From Caldilineae bacterium (lineage in GTDB: Bacteria > Chloroflexota > Anaerolineae > Epilineales > Epilineaceae), in assembly GCA_020634625.1 (NCBI GenBank), contig JACKBJ010000014.1, positions 1-64,000 of the forward strand: a stretch of 64,000 nucleotides of DNA. Reading direction: 5' to 3'. Shown here piece after piece: positions 63,132-64,000 of the stretch. The notes under the pieces are model-generated. The model did not search any database, was not told the DNA's origin, and saw nothing but the letters and a program-made list of their open reading frames with translations. Each line of letters opens with the position of its first letter. The stretch's first letter is position 1. The translations under genes and the position numbers were made by a program.

Positions 63132-64000
63132 CTAGACGCCGGCCGGCGCGGTGTCGCCCATCAGCCATTCGAATCGGTTGAAGACCTTGAAGGAGATGCC
63201 GAAGCGGGTGAGCGGATCGGGGTCTGGAGCCGGGTTGAGATGAAGGCGCAGCTTGAACCGCTGGCCGAGCGCCGTGGCTCGTTGGTAGGCTCGGCAGCCG
63301 ATCTGGAAGTAGCTGAGACCACGGCGGGAGTGGGCATCGACGAGCTCGCGCGCGCCGGACTCGACGAGGAACACCCCTTCCGAGACGGTGTAGAGTGTGG
63401 CGACGGCGAGGATCAAGAGCAGGCGATCGACCTGCGCGGGAGCAACGAGATGGCTGGACTCCCAGTCGAAGCCGCCGGACTTGTCGTCGCGGAAGCTGTG
63501 CTCGATGTTCATCCTGCAGCGGTAACAGGCTGCTACATGCAGCCCATCCGCTCGGTTCGAGGCGATGTACCAGACCTCGGCGTCGGGCTCGGGAGCCAAC
63601 ACAACAAAGACGTGGACCGGCCCGAATCGCTTCTCGCCGAAGCCCGAGAGACGAACATCGTGCAGCCCGAAGACATCGCCCGGCGCGACATCGTAGTCGC
63701 TGAGCTTGCGGGTCCGGCCATTGGGGAGTTGGACCTTGCGGCTCCGCTTGAGTCGCAGGCCGAAGTCCCAGCCGGTGTCACGGCACCAGCGCATAAGCTC
63801 GACGCCGCCGAAGCCGCGATCGCCGAGCAGCATCACCGACTTGGTGCCGCTGAGCAGCGTGGCAGCGTCATCCAACAGCGGCCGGTAGTCCTCGAACGCC
63901 AAGGTGTGCCCCTGCGTCGCAAAGCTGCGCCAGACCAGCGGAATCGACCGGCCACGGAAGACCAGCGCGACGCGGCAGACCACGCATCGCCCTTTGGGGC
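63132..64000 (-). mobile_element. IS4-family DDE transposase (5' end beyond window)
   Basis: Minus-strand frame open to the window edge (at least 284 residues). VMLLGDRGFGGVELMRWC carries the second catalytic Asp, and YRCRMNIEHSFRDDK fits the IS4 signature Y-x2-R-x3-E-x6-K exactly, supplying the catalytic Glu. No internal stop is seen, so this copy may be active. The real start lies past 64000. The right terminal inverted repeat is not recognisable. Confidence 0.85.

Overview
The window is a GC-rich bacterial chromosome segment with tightly packed genes, many 4-base start/stop overlaps and frequent GTG/TTG starts. Two large secreted proteins finish with a Chloroflexota-style tail: YLPAAYR near the end of the 1343-residue protein at 6510-10541, and a Thr/Ser/Pro linker followed by WLPMVVLRR at the end of the beta-propeller protein at 59895-62012. 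With the many DprE-like, GT-C and HTH_42 genes, this suggests a Chloroflexota member (Anaerolineae-like), probably environmental. That is inference; there is no rRNA in the window. No tRNA, rRNA or CRISPR array was recognised.

Layout. 1-6.3 kb: partial D-Ala-D-Ala ligase, an ECF sigma/anti-sigma pair, a mechanosensitive channel, a DprE1/DprE2-like pair and a host-attachment-type protein, closed by a perfect 14-bp hairpin. 6.5-10.5 kb: a very large secreted repeat protein. 10.6-17.3 kb: an HTH_42 protein, an ABC exporter, a winged-helix protein, a radical SAM DNA-modification/repair-type enzyme and a DUF2270-DUF2179 fusion. 17.3-20.7 kb (minus): sigma factor, anti-sigma factor, mtaB. 20.8-28.6 kb: one long operon for GDP-6-deoxyhexose synthesis, a hexose phosphomutase, TatD, a polyprenyl synthase and two glycosyltransferases. 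28.7-32.8 kb: a plastic zone with small genes, clusters of dyads, a 6 x 22-bp palindromic array and a cassette bounded by inverted transposase remnants. 32.9-37.5 kb: a KefB-like antiporter, DUF4386, an MDR dehydrogenase and a CmcI-like methyltransferase. 37.7-46.8 kb: three GT-C glycosyltransferases and a UPF0104 membrane protein. 46.8-53.4 kb: a third ECF sigma factor, secreted and lipoproteins, and a duplicated locus carrying a strong operator-like palindrome. 53.7-59.7 kb: histidine kinase, sigma-54 activator, sigma-54 with a zinc-ribbon insert, an unknown protein and PCMT. 59.8-64 kb: a lower-GC island with a LVIVD beta-propeller, a broken IS5, a membrane protein and an IS4 transposase running off the end.

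How the parts fit. Much of the window serves cell-surface carbohydrate: nucleotide sugars (GMD/RMD, phosphomutase), a prenyl carrier, DprE-type prenyl-phosphate-sugar epimerisation, GT2/GT4 transferases, and GT-C enzymes that normally use prenyl-phosphate-sugar donors. Three ECF-type sigma factors plus a complete sigma-54 module suggest dense extracytoplasmic signalling. The least explained parts are non-coding: the 22-bp array at 30906-31026, the inverted cassette at 31371-32627, the 31-bp inverted repeat at 14844-14995 and the duplicated palindrome module at 47705 and 51554.
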